Shown here: positions 51,219-59,458 of the stretch, piece after piece
Position numbering within the stretch: the stretch's first letter is position 1
Layout: the number at the start of each line of letters is the position of its first letter
Assembly (NCBI GenBank): GCA_030532575.1
Contig: JAUNKV010000008.1
Span: forward strand, 48,777 to 112,776
Reading direction: 5' to 3'
Origin: Propionibacteriaceae bacterium
GTDB lineage: Bacteria; Actinomycetota; Actinomycetes; Propionibacteriales; Propionibacteriaceae
Length of the DNA: 64,000 nt
Program-made: the position numbers and the translations under genes
Notes under the pieces: generated by a model
What the model saw: only the letters and a program-made list of their open reading frames with translations
What the model was told of the DNA's origin: nothing
The model's database searches: none

Positions 51219-51854
51219 ATGCTGACCGGAGCACCCGCCGTCGCGAGCTGGCTGGCAGCCGCCAGCCAGGAGTTCGACACCCGCCTGCCGGAGCTGGACT
51301 CGCTGGATGCCGCCATCGGCGACGGCGACCACGGCACCAACATGGTGCGCGGCCTCGCCACCGCCGCGACGATCCCGCTGGAGGCCAGCCAGAGTGCCGC
51401 TGACTACCTCGGCAAGGTGGGGTTGGCCCTGGTGAGCAGCGTCGGCGGGGCCTCCGGGCCGCTGTACGGCACGTTCTTCCTCAAGGTCGGGCAGCTGTGG
51501 GTCTCGCCCCCCACCGTCCCCGCCATCGCCGCCGCGCTGCGCTCCGGGCTCGCCTCCATCCAGGCCCGGGGGCGGGCTGTCGCAGGGGATGCGACCATCG
51601 TCGACGCCCTGGCCCCGGCTGTGGAAGCCCTGGAGGCCGCTGATCCTGCTGACCTGCCCGGTGCGCTGCGGGCCGCCGTCGCGGCTGCCCATGCCGGGGC
51701 CGAGGCGACGGCGGGCATGGTCTCCCGGCGGGGCCGGGCCGCGCACTTCGGGCAGGCGAGCCTCGGGCACGTCGATCCGGGGGCACGCTCGATGGCCCTG
51801 CTGCTCGACAGCGCGGCCCGCCATGTGATCTGTGCAGTTTCCGATCAGAAATGA
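51219..51854 (+). CDS. DhaL-type dihydroxyacetone kinase subunit, orphan
   Basis: A 211-residue DhaL/DAK2-domain protein. The nucleotide/Mg site is present: AAIGDGDHGTNMVRGL with the three conserved Asp residues, and SSVGGASGPLYGTFFLK further on, about the family's usual 200-210 residues. In DhaKLM systems DhaL holds ADP and phosphorylates dihydroxyacetone bound to DhaK. Neither dhaK nor dhaM is adjacent, so the partner must be elsewhere or the protein serves another kinase. A clear GAAAGGAG ribosome-binding site precedes the ATG. Confidence 0.88.
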   Translation: MLTGAPAVASWLAAASQEFDTRLPELDSLDAAIGDGDHGTNMVRGLATAATIPLEASQSAADYLGKVGLALVSSVGGASGPLYGTFFLKVGQLWVSPPTVPAIAAALRSGLASIQARGRAVAGDATIVDALAPAVEALEAADPADLPGALRAAVAAAHAGAEATAGMVSRRGRAAHFGQASLGHVDPGARSMALLLDSAARHVICAVSDQK

Positions 51855-51874
51855 CCGAAACGCGCAGCCCAAAA

Positions 51875-51880
51875 TAGGAT
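51875..51880 (+). promoter_or_regulatory. -10 box for gene at 51887
   Basis: TAGGAT, six bases before ATG 51887, with a TTGAC-like ATGACC about 18 bases further upstream. Confidence 0.55.
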
Positions 51881-51886
51881 GCGCGC

Positions 51887-52729
51887 ATGGGTTCGATCAC
51901 TGCACCGCACAGTTCCACCGCACCGCACAAAGCCGTCATCCTTGCCCGTGGGCTCGGTTCGAGGATGCGCAAGGCCGCTGAGGGGGTCGAGCTCACCGCC
52001 GAGCAGCAGCAGGCCGCCGATGCCGGGGTCAAGGCGATGATCTCCCTGGACGGGCGGCCCTTCCTGGACCATGTGATCTCCGCCCTGGCCGATGCCGGGT
52101 TCACCGAGGTCTGCCTGGTGATCGGCCCGGAGCACGATCTGATCCGCGACTACTACGACTCCGTGCCGAAGGAGCGGGTGACCATCTCCTACGCCGTCCA
52201 GGCCGAGCCGCTCGGCACCGCGAACGCCGTGCTGGCGGCCGAGGAGTTCGCGGGCGAGGACCGGGTGCTGGTCATCAACTCCGACAACCACTACCCCGCC
52301 GAGGCGCTGGCCCTGCTGGCCGACGTCGAGGGCTCGGCGCTGGTCGGTTTCACCCGCCAGGCGATGCTGACCCGCTCCAACATCCCGGCTGATCGGATCG
52401 CCGCCTTCGCGCTGGCCACCACCGATGAGCAGGGCCACCTGGCCGAGCTGGTGGAGAAGCCGGATGCCGCCACCGTCGAACGCCTGGGTGAGGACGTCGT
52501 GGTGTCGATGAACTGCTGGCTGTGCTCGCCCGCCATCTTCGACGCGGCCCGCGCCATCCCGAAGTCCGCACGCGGCGAGTACGAGATCACCGACGCGGTG
52601 CGCTGGGCCATCGACCACGGCGACCCGTACACCGTCGTCAAGGCCGATCACGGCGTGCTGGACATGTCGAACCGCGGTGACATCGCCTCTGTGATCGAGG
52701 CGCTGGGGAGCCTCGAGGTGCGGCTGTGA
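51887..52729 (+). CDS. sugar-phosphate nucleotidyltransferase
   Basis: A 280-residue NTP-transferase (GlmU/RmlA N-terminal type). The nucleotide-binding loop is degenerate but recognisable as HKAVILARGLGSRMRK, followed by SLDGRPFLDHVISALADAG, the base/sugar site EPLGTANAVLAAEEF and the metal-binding Asp in VLVINSDNHYP. It should join a sugar-1-phosphate to a nucleotide. The 3' end overlaps the galactokinase-like gene by 4 bases, so the kinase very likely makes its substrate. The sugar is unknown. Confidence 0.88.
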   Translation: MGSITAPHSSTAPHKAVILARGLGSRMRKAAEGVELTAEQQQAADAGVKAMISLDGRPFLDHVISALADAGFTEVCLVIGPEHDLIRDYYDSVPKERVTISYAVQAEPLGTANAVLAAEEFAGEDRVLVINSDNHYPAEALALLADVEGSALVGFTRQAMLTRSNIPADRIAAFALATTDEQGHLAELVEKPDAATVERLGEDVVVSMNCWLCSPAIFDAARAIPKSARGEYEITDAVRWAIDHGDPYTVVKADHGVLDMSNRGDIASVIEALGSLEVRL

Positions 52730-53919
52730 TCCGCTGGTTCGTGCCGGGGCGCCTGGAGGTCTTCGGCACCCACACCGACTACGCGGGGGGCAACTCGCTG
52801 CTGGCCGCGGTGGATCGCGGGATCACCGTCGAGCTGGAGGATGCGGCAGAGGGCATCTCCGCGACGACGACGGCGGCCCCGGGCGAGGAGCTGACCCTGA
52901 TCCCGGGTGAGCCGAACGACCTGCCCGCAGGCCACTGGGGCGGCTACCTGCAGGCGGTGCTCGACCGGCTGAGGCTCAACTTCGGGGAGCTGAAACCCGC
53001 GCGCATCACCGTCGATTCGACGCTGCCGCTGGCCTCGGGGATGTCGTCGAGCTCGGCGCTGGTGGTGGCCCTGGCCCTGGCCCTGGTCGATCACAACGGG
53101 TTCCGGGAGCGCGAGGAGTGGCAGGCGAACATCCACTCCCAGGTGGATCTGGCCGGGTACATGGCCTGCTTCGAGAACGGCATGAGCTTCGGCACGCTCG
53201 CCGGGGAGAAGGGGGTGGGCACCTTCGGGGGCTCCGAGGACCACACCGCGATGCTGTGCTGCCGCGCGGATGCGCTGACCCGGTTCCGGTTCTGCCCGAT
53301 CCGCGAGGGGGAGACGGTGCCCTTCCCCATGAGATGGACCTTCGTCGTCGGGGTGAGCGGGGTGCTGGCGGAGAAGACCGGCGCGGCGCTGGAGTCCTAC
53401 AACCGGGCCTCGCTGCTGACCCGGGAGATCGTCGAGGCCTGGAACGACGCGACCGGGGACGAGGCCGTGACCATCGGCGATGTGCTGGCCGGGGACGAGG
53501 ACGCCTGGGAGGGGATTCACGCCGTCGTCGCCCACGACGAGGAACTGACCGCGCGCCTCAGGGCTTTCCTCACCGAGTCGGAGGAGCTGATCCCGGCGGC
53601 CGTGGCGGCGCTGAGCGAGGGTGATCTGGATCGCTTCGGCGAGCTGGCGGAGCGTTCCCAGCACAACGCGGAGGTCAATCTCGGCAACCAGATCCCCGAG
53701 ACCATGCGGATGCAGCGGCTGGCCCGGGAGCTGGGCGCGAAGGCCGCGGCCAGCTTCGGCGCGGGTTTCGGCGGCTCGGTGTGGGCGCTGGTCCCCGTCG
53801 AGGAGGCCGACGTCTTCGCCACGACATGGCTGGAGCGCTACGTCGCCGAGTTCCCCAAGCTCAAGGACCGGGCCTCGACGCTGGTCACCCGCCCAGGAGC
53901 CCCCGCCCGGAGGCTGTGA
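52726..53919 (+). CDS. galactokinase-like GHMP sugar kinase
   Basis: A 397-residue GHMP kinase closest in pattern to galactokinases. N-terminal sugar-site motif GRLEVFGTHTDYAGG (galactokinase has GEHTDY, here GTHTDY), ATP loop PLASGMSSSSALVVA and C-terminal GAGFGGSVWALVP. The change at the Glu position suggests a sugar other than galactose or an altered anomeric preference. With the overlapping nucleotidyltransferase it forms a two-step sugar to sugar-1-phosphate to NDP-sugar route, typical of salvage of a glycan-derived monosaccharide. Confidence 0.88.
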   Translation: MIRWFVPGRLEVFGTHTDYAGGNSLLAAVDRGITVELEDAAEGISATTTAAPGEELTLIPGEPNDLPAGHWGGYLQAVLDRLRLNFGELKPARITVDSTLPLASGMSSSSALVVALALALVDHNGFREREEWQANIHSQVDLAGYMACFENGMSFGTLAGEKGVGTFGGSEDHTAMLCCRADALTRFRFCPIREGETVPFPMRWTFVVGVSGVLAEKTGAALESYNRASLLTREIVEAWNDATGDEAVTIGDVLAGDEDAWEGIHAVVAHDEELTARLRAFLTESEELIPAAVAALSEGDLDRFGELAERSQHNAEVNLGNQIPETMRMQRLARELGAKAAASFGAGFGGSVWALVPVEEADVFATTWLERYVAEFPKLKDRASTLVTRPGAPARRL

Positions 53920-53954
53920 GTCCTTCCCGCTGGTCGAGTCGGGGTCCCTGCTTT

Positions 53955-54133
53955 CCGCTGGTCGAGCCGGGATTTCCCGATGCGAAGCGAGGGGAATCCC
54001 GGCTCGAGACCCCGCAACCATACGCAGGGACTTGAGTCCAGACCATCCCCGCTCAGCGAAAGTCCCTGCACCGTGTGCCAGAGGTCTCGACTGTCGGGCG
54101 CCGGGCGCCCTCGGCTCGACCAGCGGGGGGTAT
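53955..54133 (+). repeat. 179-base tandem repeat, unit 1
   Basis: Begins CCGCTGGTCGAGCCGGG, contains an inner hairpin (GGGATTTCCC ... GGGGAATCCC) and ends with CTCGACCAGCGG plus a short G-run and TAT. The outer ends are inverted repeats of each other. The 681-base gap 53920-54600 is almost filled by three such units; a degenerate start (GCTGGTCGAGTCGGGG) lies just before. Confidence 0.92.
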
Positions 54134-54312
54134 CCGCTGGTCGAGCCGGGATTTCCCGATGCGAAGCGAGGGGAATCCCGTGTCGAGACCCCACAACTAT
54201 CCGCAGGGACTCAGCCCTGGACCATCCCCGCTCAGCGAAAGTCCCTGCACCGTGTGCCAGAGGTCTCGACTGTCGGGCGCCGGGCGCCCTCGGCTCGACC
54301 AGCGGGGGGTAT
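54134..54312 (+). repeat. 179-base tandem repeat, unit 2
   Basis: Directly abuts unit 1 with exactly the same length; the right two-thirds are essentially identical to unit 1, with a diverged patch near 54200-54215. Confidence 0.92.
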
Positions 54313-54484
54313 CCGCTGGTCGAGCCGGGATTTCCCGATGCGAAGCGAGGGGAATCCCGTGTCGAGACCCCGCAACCTTGCGCAGCAACTCAGGACCAGA
54401 CCATCCCCGCTCAGCGAAAGCCCCAGCACCGGGCGCCAGAGGTCTCGACTGTCGGGCGCGAAGCACCCTCAGTGTGACCAGCGG
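54313..54484 (+). repeat. 179-base tandem repeat, unit 3 (shortened)
   Basis: Third consecutive unit; diverged in its right half and ending early at GACCAGCGG. Confidence 0.88.
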
Positions 54485-54600
54485 ACCAGGCCCTCCCCCG
54501 CTAGTCCGACAGACAACTCAACGAACTCCGCAAAAGTCGTAGCTCAATTTCGGTCTCAGGGCTCTGGTACGCAGGAACCCGCACCGGGAGGCTGGAACAC

Positions 54601-56532
54601 ATGAGAAACACACGACGCCTGTTCGCCGCCCTCGTCACCGCAACACTGGCCCTGCTCAGCGCCTGCAGCAGTAGCCCGCCAACCTCCCCACCCCCACCGG
54701 TCGAGGCACCAGCCGAAACCCATGAGCTCACCAAGGCTGACCTCGATTCCTGGCTGGATGGGAAACTCCCTGTTGCTCTCACCAAGGGCAAGGCCACCGG
54801 GGCCGTCGTCACCGTCGTCAAGGACGGCCGGGCCCTCACCAGCCGGGGCTACGGCCACGCCACCCGAAACACCGACAGCACAACCACCCCGGTGAACCCC
54901 GACACCACCATCTTCCGCTGGGGCTCGATCTCCAAGGTCCCCACCGCCATCGCCGCCATGCAACTGGTGGAGCAAGGCACACTCGACCTCGACGCCGACA
55001 TCGCCACCTACACCGATGTCCCCATCCAGAAACACCACAACGAGCCGATCACCCTGCGCCACCTGCTCACCCACACCGCAGGCTTCGAGGAAACCGCCAC
55101 CAGTGTCGCCCCCAATCTCAAGAGCGTGTCCTTGGCTGAGTACGTCCGCCACAACCCACCCGTCTCCGTGTATCGTCCCGGCACCACCCCCGCCTACTCC
55201 AACTACGGCATCACCCTGGCCGGGTACCTCATCGAACAGGCCAGCGGACAGCCCTTCCAGGAGTACATGAAGCAGCACGTCCTGGTCCCCGCCGGGATGA
55301 GCACCGCCACTTACGCCCAACCCCTTGCGCCGGAGACGCTGGCCCTCGCCTATGACAACACCGGCCAGCCCCACCCCTTCCAGACCTTCCCGGACGTTCC
55401 AGCCGGGTCCCTGGCCGGGTCCGGGAGTGACGCCGCTGCCTTCATGCTGGCCCAGCTTGACCAATCCCCCCAACTGCTCACCAAGAACAGCTGGGAACAG
55501 ATGTGGAAACCAGCCCTCACCACAGACACCCTGGGCACCCTCGCCAACTCACCCCGCATGGGACTCGGCTACTTCACCGGATTCCGCAACAGCCACCGCA
55601 TCGTCGAACATGGCGGCGACACCGATCACTACCACTCCCAGTTCGAGATCTACCCCGACGATCAGACCGGGATCTTCATCTCCTTCACCGACGACGGCAG
55701 CTTCTCCGACGCCACAGCCACCCTGCGTGACAATCTCCTGGCAGGTTTCGCTGACCGCTACTTCCCTGCCGAGGCCACCCAGACCCCACGGCTGGAGGGC
55801 TCTGCTGAGCGCGCCCGCCAGGTAGCAGGCAACTACATCGCCGCGGGCGGGATGGTCACCACCTGGGTATCGGCCTGGGACGGCTTGTCCCCGCAGATGA
55901 TCCAGGCCCTGCCCAACGGCAAGCTGCTCTACCGCGACAAGGAATACGTGGAGATCGCGCCCTGGATCTGGAAGAACCCGAACAGCGACGGCTTGTTCTC
56001 CACCCTCACCGCCAGGGTCATTGACGGTCGCGTTGACGCCGTGGGCGCAGGACCAGCCTTCGCCCTGCTTCCCATCACTCCCACCGAGCAGGCCCTGCTC
56101 CCGGTGTTCATCACCAGCCTGGCCATCCTCGTCCTGGCACTGCTCACCTGGGTCATCGGCACCATCCGCCGCGTGATTCAGACCAGACGAGGACACCCCA
56201 CCACCGGACTCCCCCGCCTGGCCCACCTCACCCGCATCGGAGCCCTCACCGCCACCGCCGCCCTGACCGGCTGGCTCAGCATCCTCCTGCTCGGCCTGAT
56301 CGGCCGAAACTTCGATCTGATCACCAACGTCTCACTGTTGCGCTGCATCCAGGTCCTCCAATGGGCAGGCATCATCGCCATCATCCCTGCCGGTCTCGAC
56401 CTCACCACCAACATCAACACCCGCGCCGGATGGAAACGCATCACCATGTCAGCCCTGATCCTGCTGGCCCTCCTCGCCACAGCATGGTGGGCCTGGGCAG
56501 GAAACGTGCTGAACCCCAACCTCGGGGTGTGA
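54601..56532 (+). CDS. class C beta-lactamase-type serine hydrolase, lipoprotein with membrane tail
   Basis: A 643-residue protein. Signal peptide and lipobox LLSAC at 20-24 suggest lipid anchoring. The hydrolase domain (about 45-390) has the S-x-x-K nucleophile motif SISK in FRWGSISKVPTAIAA and the tyrosine motif YSN in AYSNYGITLAG. After a linker domain there are about four membrane helices in the last 160 residues (LLPVFITSLAILVLALLTWV onward). Such proteins are D-alanyl-D-alanine carboxypeptidase/esterase relatives acting outside the membrane; substrate unknown. GGGAGG ten bases before the ATG is the ribosome-binding site. It is flanked on both sides by 179-base repeats. Confidence 0.88.
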   Translation: MRNTRRLFAALVTATLALLSACSSSPPTSPPPPVEAPAETHELTKADLDSWLDGKLPVALTKGKATGAVVTVVKDGRALTSRGYGHATRNTDSTTTPVNPDTTIFRWGSISKVPTAIAAMQLVEQGTLDLDADIATYTDVPIQKHHNEPITLRHLLTHTAGFEETATSVAPNLKSVSLAEYVRHNPPVSVYRPGTTPAYSNYGITLAGYLIEQASGQPFQEYMKQHVLVPAGMSTATYAQPLAPETLALAYDNTGQPHPFQTFPDVPAGSLAGSGSDAAAFMLAQLDQSPQLLTKNSWEQMWKPALTTDTLGTLANSPRMGLGYFTGFRNSHRIVEHGGDTDHYHSQFEIYPDDQTGIFISFTDDGSFSDATATLRDNLLAGFADRYFPAEATQTPRLEGSAERARQVAGNYIAAGGMVTTWVSAWDGLSPQMIQALPNGKLLYRDKEYVEIAPWIWKNPNSDGLFSTLTARVIDGRVDAVGAGPAFALLPITPTEQALLPVFITSLAILVLALLTWVIGTIRRVIQTRRGHPTTGLPRLAHLTRIGALTATAALTGWLSILLLGLIGRNFDLITNVSLLRCIQVLQWAGIIAIIPAGLDLTTNINTRAGWKRITMSALILLALLATAWWAWAGNVLNPNLGV

Positions 56533-56588
56533 GCCCACACTGACGGTCGAGCAGGGCTTTTCCCCGCTGGTCGAGCTGGGCTACTTTT

Positions 56589-56768
56589 CCGCTGGTCGAG
56601 CCGGGATTTCCCGATGCGAAGCGAGGGAAATCCGGTGTCGAGACCCCGCAACCATACGCAGGGACTTGAGTCCAGACCATCCCCGCTCGGCTCAAGATTC
56701 TGCACCGTGTGCCAGGGGTCTCGACACGAGCGCATCCGTCAAGCTCGCCCGCTCGGCTCGACCAGCGG
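56589..56768 (+). repeat. 179-base repeat family, isolated copy
   Basis: 180 bases from CCGCTGGTCGAGCCGGG to GCTCGACCAGCGG, on the other side of the serine hydrolase gene from the tandem cluster. Degenerate ends of further copies occur at about 56550-56585 and 56770-56820. The 356-base gap 56533-56888 contains these and the glpK terminator only. Confidence 0.88.
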
Positions 56769-56841
56769 AGAAATAGGGGGCTCGACTGTCGGGCGCCGGG
56801 GCACTGAAGCTCGACCAGCGGGCAAAGTGGCCGTACCGACG

Positions 56842-56874
56842 AAAAGGCCCCGCACCGGTTGCCGGTGCGGGGCC
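56842..56874 (-). terminator. rho-independent terminator of glpFK
   Basis: On the minus strand GGCCCCGCACCGG-CAA-CCGGTGCGGGGCC followed by TTTTC: a 13-base perfect stem and a U-run, 14 bases after the glpK stop codon. Confidence 0.92.
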
Positions 56875-56888
56875 GGGTCAGCCGTCGA

Positions 56889-58412
56889 TCACTCGACGAC
56901 GTCGTCATCCATCCAGTCGAAGGTCTTGGTGACGGCCTTCTTCCAGTTGCGGTAGAGGCGGCCACGCTCGCCCTCAGGCATCGCCGGGGTCCAGCGCTTG
57001 TCCTCGGCCCAGTTGTCGATGACATCCTGTTCGCCGCTCCAGAAGCCGACGGCGATACCGGCGGCGTAGGCGGCACCGAGTGCCGTGGTCTCCGCGACGA
57101 CCGGACGCACCACGTCGACGCCCAGCTGATCGGCCTGGAACTGCATCAGGGTCTCGTTGGCGGTCATGCCGCCGTCAACCTTCAGCTCCGCCAGCTTCAC
57201 GCCCGAGTCGGCCTCCATGGCGTCCAGCACCTCACGGGTCTGGAAGGCGGTGGCCTCCAGCACGGCCCGGGCAATGTGGCCCCGGTTGACGTAGCGGGTG
57301 AGACCGACGATCGCGCCGCGCGCGTCGGAACGCCAGTACGGGGCGAACAGGCCGGAGAAGGCCGGGACCACGTAGGCCCCGCCGTTGTCCTCGACGGTGG
57401 AGGCCAGCTGCTCGATCTCCGGCGCGGAGTCGAACATCCGCAGGTTGTCGCGCAGCCACTGCACCAGCGACCCGGCCACCGCGATGGAACCCTCCAGCGC
57501 GTAGACCGGCTTCTGCTCGCCGATCCGGTAGCAGACCGTGGTCAGCAGCCCGTTCTTCGACGGCACGATCTCCTCACCGGTGTTCATCAGCATGAAGCAG
57601 CCGGTGCCATAGGTGTTCTTCGCCATCCCGGTCTCGAAGCAGGCCTGCCCGAAGGTCGCGGCCTGCTGGTCGCCGAGGATGCCCGCGATCGGGACCCCTG
57701 CCAGCAGACCCTGCACCCGGCCCACGCCGTAGACCTCGGCCGAGGACTTGATTTCGGGCAGCATCGACATCGGAATGCCCATGTCGGCGGCGATCTCGGG
57801 GTCCCAGGCCAGGGTGCGCAGATCCATCAGCATGGTGCGCGAGGCGTTGGTGACGTCGGTGACGTGGACGCCGCCGTTCACCCCACCGGTGAGGTTCCAC
57901 AGCACCCAGCTGTCCATCGTGCCCATCACCAGGTCCCCGGCCTCGGCGCGCTGCCTGGCGCCGTCGACGTTGTCGAGGATCCACTTCACCTTCGGCCCGG
58001 AGAAGTAGGTGGCCAGCGGCAGACCGACGCGGTCCTTGTAACGGTCGGCTCCGATGTCACCGCCGAGCTCATCGACGATCTTCTGGGTGCGGGTGTCCTG
58101 CCAGACGATGGCGTTGTACACGGGCTCGCCGGTGGTGCGGTCCCACACCAGCGTCGTCTCACGCTGGTTGGTGATACCGACGGCGATGATGTTCTCCTTG
58201 TTCAGCTCCGCCTTCGCCAGGGCCTGGGCGACGACCTCACGGACGTTCTCCCAGATCTCGATGGCGTTGTGCTCCACCCACCCGGCACGGGGGAAGATCT
58301 GCTCGTGTTCCTTCTGGCCCACCGAGACGATCCGGCCGCCGTGGTCGAAGATGATGGCACGCGACGATGTGGTTCCCTGGTCGATGGCCAGGACGTACTT
58401 CTTCTCAGTCAT
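56889..58412 (-). CDS. glpK: glycerol kinase
   Basis: A 507-residue FGGY-family kinase converting glycerol to glycerol-3-phosphate. N-terminal ATP site [18 protein letters not shown], substrate region [17 protein letters not shown], and [20 protein letters not shown] as in other GlpK proteins; C-terminal [20 protein letters not shown]. Complete with a good ribosome-binding site (AAGGAG before ATG 58412). It follows glpF in one transcript that ends at the terminator at 56842-56874. Confidence 0.97.
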   Translation of the reverse strand: MTEKKYVLAIDQGTTSSRAIIFDHGGRIVSVGQKEHEQIFPRAGWVEHNAIEIWENVREVVAQALAKAELNKENIIAVGITNQRETTLVWDRTTGEPVYNAIVWQDTRTQKIVDELGGDIGADRYKDRVGLPLATYFSGPKVKWILDNVDGARQRAEAGDLVMGTMDSWVLWNLTGGVNGGVHVTDVTNASRTMLMDLRTLAWDPEIAADMGIPMSMLPEIKSSAEVYGVGRVQGLLAGVPIAGILGDQQAATFGQACFETGMAKNTYGTGCFMLMNTGEEIVPSKNGLLTTVCYRIGEQKPVYALEGSIAVAGSLVQWLRDNLRMFDSAPEIEQLASTVEDNGGAYVVPAFSGLFAPYWRSDARGAIVGLTRYVNRGHIARAVLEATAFQTREVLDAMEADSGVKLAELKVDGGMTANETLMQFQADQLGVDVVRPVVAETTALGAAYAAGIAVGFWSGEQDVIDNWAEDKRWTPAMPEGERGRLYRNWKKAVTKTFDWMDDDVVE

Positions 58413-58435
58413 GTTTCTCCTTGATGACTTTGGGC

Positions 58436-59188
58436 TCAGGGCAGCAGCGGACCGGCCAACAGACCGGCGACGACACCACCGATGATCGGGCCGACGACGG
58501 GCACCCAGGCGTAGCTCCAGTCGGAGTCGCCCTTGCCCTTGATGGGCAGAACCGCGTGCATGATGCGCGGGCCCAGGTCACGGGTCGGGTTGATGGCGTA
58601 GCCGGTCGGGCCACCGAGCGATGCGCCGATGCCGAACACCAGCAGCGCCACACCAAGGGCACCCAGCCAGCCGAGGTTCACAGCATCAGTACCTGCAGCA
58701 GCGGTGAACTTGCCCGCGGCGAGCACACCGAAGACCAGAACGAAGGTGCCGATGATCTCGGTGAGCAGGTTGAACAGCGGGTTGCGGATCGCAGGGCCGG
58801 TGGCGAAGACCCCCAGCTTGGTGGCCGGGTCCGGCTCCTCGTCGAAGTGCTGCTTGTAGGCCACCCAGGCCAGCAGCGCACCCAGCATGGCGCCGAGCAG
58901 CTGCCCACCGAGGTAGGTGGCGATGAGTCCGGGGCTGACCGGCAGACCGCCCATCTCGGTCGCTCCACTGGTGAGCAGCCCAAACGTGACGGCGGGGTTG
59001 AGGTGCCCCCCGGACTTGTAGGACGCGAGGACACCGACGAAGACGGCGATGCCCCAGCCCCAGTTCACGAAGAGGAATCCGGTGCCGTTCCCCTTGGTCT
59101 TGGCCAGCGCCGTGTTGGCGACGACACCACAGCCCAGCAGGAGCAGCAGCATCGATCCGACCGTTTCGGAGAGAAATATGGTTCCCAA
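58436..59188 (-). CDS. glpF: glycerol uptake facilitator (MIP channel)
   Basis: A 250-residue aquaglyceroporin with six membrane helices. The first half-helix motif is the usual NPA ([11 protein letters not shown]); the second reads NPT in [13 protein letters not shown], where NPA is normal, so the pore constriction is slightly altered. The start is a TTG at 59188 with GGAG eight bases before it; no ATG/GTG is available before an in-frame TGA. It supplies glycerol to GlpK encoded 23 bases downstream. Confidence 0.93.
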   Translation of the reverse strand: MGTIFLSETVGSMLLLLLGCGVVANTALAKTKGNGTGFLFVNWGWGIAVFVGVLASYKSGGHLNPAVTFGLLTSGATEMGGLPVSPGLIATYLGGQLLGAMLGALLAWVAYKQHFDEEPDPATKLGVFATGPAIRNPLFNLLTEIIGTFVLVFGVLAAGKFTAAAGTDAVNLGWLGALGVALLVFGIGASLGGPTGYAINPTRDLGPRIMHAVLPIKGKGDSDWSYAWVPVVGPIIGGVVAGLLAGPLLP

Positions 59189-59398
59189 CTCTCAGGCTCC
59201 ATTCCTGACGACTCTGTCACACCCGCGCCCTGGTTGGGCGCGTTGGGAAGAGCCAACCGGAGCGGCGCGGCCACGACAAGCCCCTTGCACGTTCATGCAG
59301 CAGAAACCCTCCGCCCTGCACCTTTCCCCATCTCTGCACCCCGAGGGTTGACTTCCGCCCCACTGGTCGGCCCCGGAGCCCCGGCACCGGGGGCCAGG

Positions 59399-59439
59399 GG
59401 TCTCGACACGCTCGCTTCGCATCGCGGCTCGACCAGCGG
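59399..59439 (+). repeat. short palindromic repeat related to the 179-base family
   Basis: GGTCTCGACACGCTCG followed by a short centre and GGCTCGACCAGCGG: the outer parts of the family without the middle. It lies in the 270-base gap between glpF and lacZ. Confidence 0.75.
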
Positions 59440-59458
59440 GAACATGAGCCCACTCCTG

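Noticed and set aside
59287..59300. TGCACGTTCATGCA as a GlpR/GntR operator before glpF
   Set aside because: Only the outer four bases are symmetric and the site is about 100 bases upstream; too weak to claim.
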